From positions 1 to 64,000 of the forward strand of contig NZ_JAYFFH010000005.1 in the NCBI RefSeq assembly GCF_036289385.1: 64,000 nt of DNA, read 5' to 3'. Source of the DNA: Anaerofustis butyriciformans. GTDB taxonomy: Bacteria > Bacillota > Clostridia > Eubacteriales > Anaerofustaceae. Position 1 is the stretch's first letter; the number at the start of each line of letters is the position of its first letter. Both the position numbers and the translations under genes were made by a program. Of the stretch, positions 61,846-64,000 are shown piece after piece. The notes beneath the pieces are model-generated. The model saw nothing but the letters and a program-made list of their open reading frames with translations, was not told where the DNA came from and did no database searches.

Positions 61846-63752
61846 TCTTCCAACCAAGAAGAAAAATCTGCATCGCTTGGCATTCTAAAATCTCCTCTTG
61901 GACTTAAACTTACCGATCCAACTTTTGGAGCATCCGGTGTACATGAACGTTTAAATTGAGAAATGAAAAATCTTCTCATAAAGTTATTTAACCATTTTTC
62001 TATTACTTCATCCGAATATTTTTCTTTAAATGCTTGTTTTGCAAGGAAATGAAGTTTGTTTTTCTTTGCACCACATCTTATGAAGTTATATAAGAAGAAA
62101 TCATGAAGTTCATAAGGACCAATGTTATCTTCTGTTTTTTGTTCTATCTTTCCGTCTTTTGTTGGTGGTAAAAGCTCAGGACTTATTGGTGTATCTAAAA
62201 TATCAAGTAATATTTCTTTTGTTTTTTCATCGCTTATCATAGCAACTGTTCTTACCAAATGAGAAACCAATGTCTTTGGAACGCTTGCGTTTACTCCGTA
62301 CATACTCATATGGTCACCGTTATATGTGCACCAGCCAAGTGCCATTTCGCTTAAATCTCCAGTACCAACTAATATTGCACCATTTTTGTTTGCCATGTCC
62401 ATAAGAATTTGTGTTCTTTCTCTTGCTTGTGTATTTTCATATGTTATGTCATGTATATTTATATCATGTTCAATATCTTTCATGTGTAAAGTTGCTGCTT
62501 CTTTAATGCTTATTTCTTTTATGGTTACATTAAGAGATTTCATTAAGTCAAGTGCATTTGTATAAGTTCTATCAGTTGTTCCAAATCCGGGCATTGTAAT
62601 ACCAATTATATTTTCACTTGGAAGTTTTAAAAGTTTCATTGTTTCGCTTGCAACAAGTAAAGCTAATGTTGAATCAAGTCCTCCAGAAATTCCAACAACT
62701 AATTTTTTAAGTCCCGTATGTTCAAGTCTTTTAGCAAGTGCTGAGGATTGAATGCTAAATATTTCATTACATCTTTCAATTCTAAGATTTTCATCACTTG
62801 GAATAAACGGATGTGCGTCAACATATCTGTCAAAATCGGAAATATCATTATCAATAAAAGTTTTTTCAATAACATCATATTCCATATCGTATTCTCTTTT
62901 GTTATCATTAAAACTCATGTTTTGACGTCTTTGGAAATTAAGTTTTCCCATATCTACATATGCACATGTAAGTTCGTTTTCTCTTTCGAATCTTTTCCCT
63001 TTGTTTAATAGAATACCATTTTCTGCAATTACACTGCTTCCTCCGAAAAGTAAATCTGTTGTTGATTCATGAACGCCGGCAGAAACATACATATAACCAC
63101 ATAAGCATTTCGCACTTTGGGATACGATTAAGTTTGTTCTATATTCATCTTTCGAAACTACTTCATTGCTTGCAGATATATTTAAAATTAAATTTGCTCC
63201 GCTTAATGCAAGATTACTGCTTGGAGGGATAGGAACCCATAAGTCTTCACATACTTCTATTCCTACCGTTAGGTCTTCTCTTAGTTTAAATAGCATTTGA
63301 CCAAAAGGAACTGTCTGATTTGCAATTTTTATTTCATCATAAACATCTCTTCCACTTGCAAACCATCTTTTTTCATAAAATTCATTATGAGTAGGTATAT
63401 ATTGTTTAGGTATTATTCCTAAAATTTCTCCTCTAAGCATTATTACAGCACAGTTATAAAGTGCATTTTTATATCTTACAGGCATTCCTACAACCAAAGC
63501 AATGTCAATCTCTTTTGTGTATTCTGTGATTTCATATAGTGCTTTTTCACATTGGTCTAAAAGTGTATCTTGGAAAAATAAATCTGCACATGTATATGCA
63601 CTTATAGATAGTTCCGGTGTTATAAGAATTTTTACATTTTGTTCATTTGCTTTATCAATTAATTTGATTATTTGTTCTTTGTTATAATCGGGATTTGCAA
63701 CCTTAACTTTAGGTACGCCAGTAGCGACTTTTATAAAACCATAATTATTCAT
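61842..63752 (-). CDS. nadE: Glutamine-dependent NAD+ synthetase
   Basis: Amidates deamido-NAD to NAD using ammonia channelled from glutamine. It is 636 residues with two domains. N-terminal nitrilase-type glutaminase (about 1-270): TPELSISAYTC with Glu, and the Cys nucleophile in VGIEVCEDLWVP. C-terminal synthetase has the P-loop VGISGGLDSTLALL (about 347-360), GTGDLSEMALGWCTYNGD, and KVGSVSLSPRGDFRMPSD near the end. GAAGG precedes the ATG. Monocistronic. Confidence 0.96.
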   Translation of the reverse strand: MNNYGFIKVATGVPKVKVANPDYNKEQIIKLIDKANEQNVKILITPELSISAYTCADLFFQDTLLDQCEKALYEITEYTKEIDIALVVGMPVRYKNALYNCAVIMLRGEILGIIPKQYIPTHNEFYEKRWFASGRDVYDEIKIANQTVPFGQMLFKLREDLTVGIEVCEDLWVPIPPSSNLALSGANLILNISASNEVVSKDEYRTNLIVSQSAKCLCGYMYVSAGVHESTTDLLFGGSSVIAENGILLNKGKRFERENELTCAYVDMGKLNFQRRQNMSFNDNKREYDMEYDVIEKTFIDNDISDFDRYVDAHPFIPSDENLRIERCNEIFSIQSSALAKRLEHTGLKKLVVGISGGLDSTLALLVASETMKLLKLPSENIIGITMPGFGTTDRTYTNALDLMKSLNVTIKEISIKEAATLHMKDIEHDINIHDITYENTQARERTQILMDMANKNGAILVGTGDLSEMALGWCTYNGDHMSMYGVNASVPKTLVSHLVRTVAMISDEKTKEILLDILDTPISPELLPPTKDGKIEQKTEDNIGPYELHDFFLYNFIRCGAKKNKLHFLAKQAFKEKYSDEVIEKWLNNFMRRFFISQFKRSCTPDAPKVGSVSLSPRGDFRMPSDADFSSWLEE

Positions 63753-63787
63753 AATTTTCTACCTTCTTAAATATTTAATAACAATTA

Positions 63788-63796
63788 ATTATACCA
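63788..63796 (-). promoter_or_regulatory. Extended -10 promoter of nadE
   Basis: Minus strand TGG-TATAAT about 36 bases before the nadE ATG. Confidence 0.58.
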
Positions 63797-63864
63797 TAAT
63801 ATATAGAAAATGAAAATAATGTAGTTTTTTGATTTTTATTATAACTATCGAAAAAGCTCGAAGT

Positions 63865-63893
63865 TTGACAATTTTTTAGGTTCGTAGTATACT
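63865..63893 (+). promoter_or_regulatory. Strong sigma-A promoter of the right-edge gene
   Basis: Perfect -35 TTGACA (63865-63870), 17-base spacer, -10 TATACT (63888-63893). It drives the gene entering at 63955. Confidence 0.8.
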
Positions 63894-63954
63894 TTATGTC
63901 AAAGTTTATTTATGTAAAATCAATCATTTTTTATATTATTTGGGGAGAAAAAAA

Positions 63955-64000
63955 TTGACGAAGAAAAAGAGATTAATAATTTTATTATTAATAGATGTAT
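63955..64000 (+). CDS. N-terminus of a probable membrane protein (partial)
   Basis: Only 15 codons are visible, reading MTKKKRLIILLLIDV from a TTG start with GGGGAG seven bases upstream. A basic start followed by a hydrophobic run ending in ID is reminiscent of polysaccharide-biosynthesis (CapD/FlaA1-type) membrane proteins, but so few residues cannot settle it. The strong promoter 60 bases upstream supports a real gene. Confidence 0.5.
   Translation, partial: MTKKKRLIILLLIDV

Noticed and set aside
1..64000. CRISPR arrays, tRNA/rRNA genes, insertion sequences, prophage or integrase genes
   Set aside because: None was seen on either strand by reading; no transposase or integrase ORF is present.

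Overview
The window is chromosomal DNA from a low-GC (around 30% by eye), anaerobic, spore-forming Firmicute, most probably class Clostridia. The evidence is the A/T-rich codon use, AGGAGG ribosome sites with several TTG starts, spoIVA, a THF riboswitch driving a folate transporter and formate-THF ligase, a 1424-residue 2-hydroxyacyl-CoA dehydratase-type activator, HemZ, RqcH and a PTS-dependent dihydroxyacetone kinase. I cannot name the genus. Nearly all of the window is ordinary core genome. I saw no prophage, insertion sequence, CRISPR array, tRNA or rRNA.

Layout. 1-2.9 kb: start of tuf (its own consensus promoter), tyrS and proS, all on the minus strand. 3.1-5.4 kb: a small accessory patch with two charged minus-strand ORFs, two tiny Cys/Asp-rich hydrophobic proteins, a related larger ORF, a repeat zone (nine pentamers followed by three TGCATGCA palindromes exactly 21 bp apart) and a TIGR04086-type membrane protein. 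5.5-9.1 kb: recJ, apt, NfeD-like protein. 9.1-12.1 kb (minus): dtd, unknown gene, MBL hydrolase, hemZ. 12.3-18.5 kb: maf, radC and ispD, continuing into a three-gene pyruvate-dehydrogenase-like set that looks catalytically degenerate. 18.6-21.3 kb: a helical-repeat membrane protein and a degenerate family-2 glycosyltransferase with an acidic coiled-coil tail. 21.3-22.9 kb (minus): XRE regulator and a degenerate EPSP-synthase homologue. 23.0-25.4 kb: THF riboswitch, folT, fhs. 25.5-28.8 kb (minus): dhaL, dhaK, a DeoR regulator, mntP. 28.9-34 kb: rqcH, der, spoIVA, dhaM. 34.1-40.4 kb: SAM-I riboswitch-metK, an Lrp regulator, the giant dehydratase-activator homologue. 40.6-43.6 kb: MarR-DegV pair (minus), PspC pair, yjbQ. 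43.7-51.3 kb: the rimP-nusA-ylxR-infB-rbfA-nrnA-truB-ribF translation operon. 51.4-53.6 kb: a polar amino-acid ABC transporter. 53.8-61.8 kb: trx, then decarboxylase, a tmk-darA fusion, holB, ricT, an EIIC-like membrane protein, thrC and thrB. 61.8-64 kb: nadE (minus) and the first codons of a plus-strand gene.

How genes work together. DhaK, DhaL and DhaM form one PTS-driven dihydroxyacetone kinase, but dhaM lies about 6.5 kb from dhaKL. FolT imports folates, Fhs charges THF with formate, and both sit behind one THF riboswitch. RicT, HolB, Tmk and the cyclic-di-AMP receptor DarA form the conserved tmk neighbourhood.

The best candidate for something undescribed is the 14.3-21.3 kb block. It has an E1-alpha with a roughly 315-residue acidic tail, an E1-beta lacking the usual QHSQ histidine motif, and an E2-like protein with a subunit-binding domain but no lipoyl domain and no DHRxxDG motif. 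Directly after these come a helical-repeat protein and a pseudo-glycosyltransferase. The nearby EPSP-synthase homologue has also lost most of its active-site motifs, so several recruited or dead enzyme folds are clustered here. These calls come from reading motifs by eye; no alignments or structure predictions were run.
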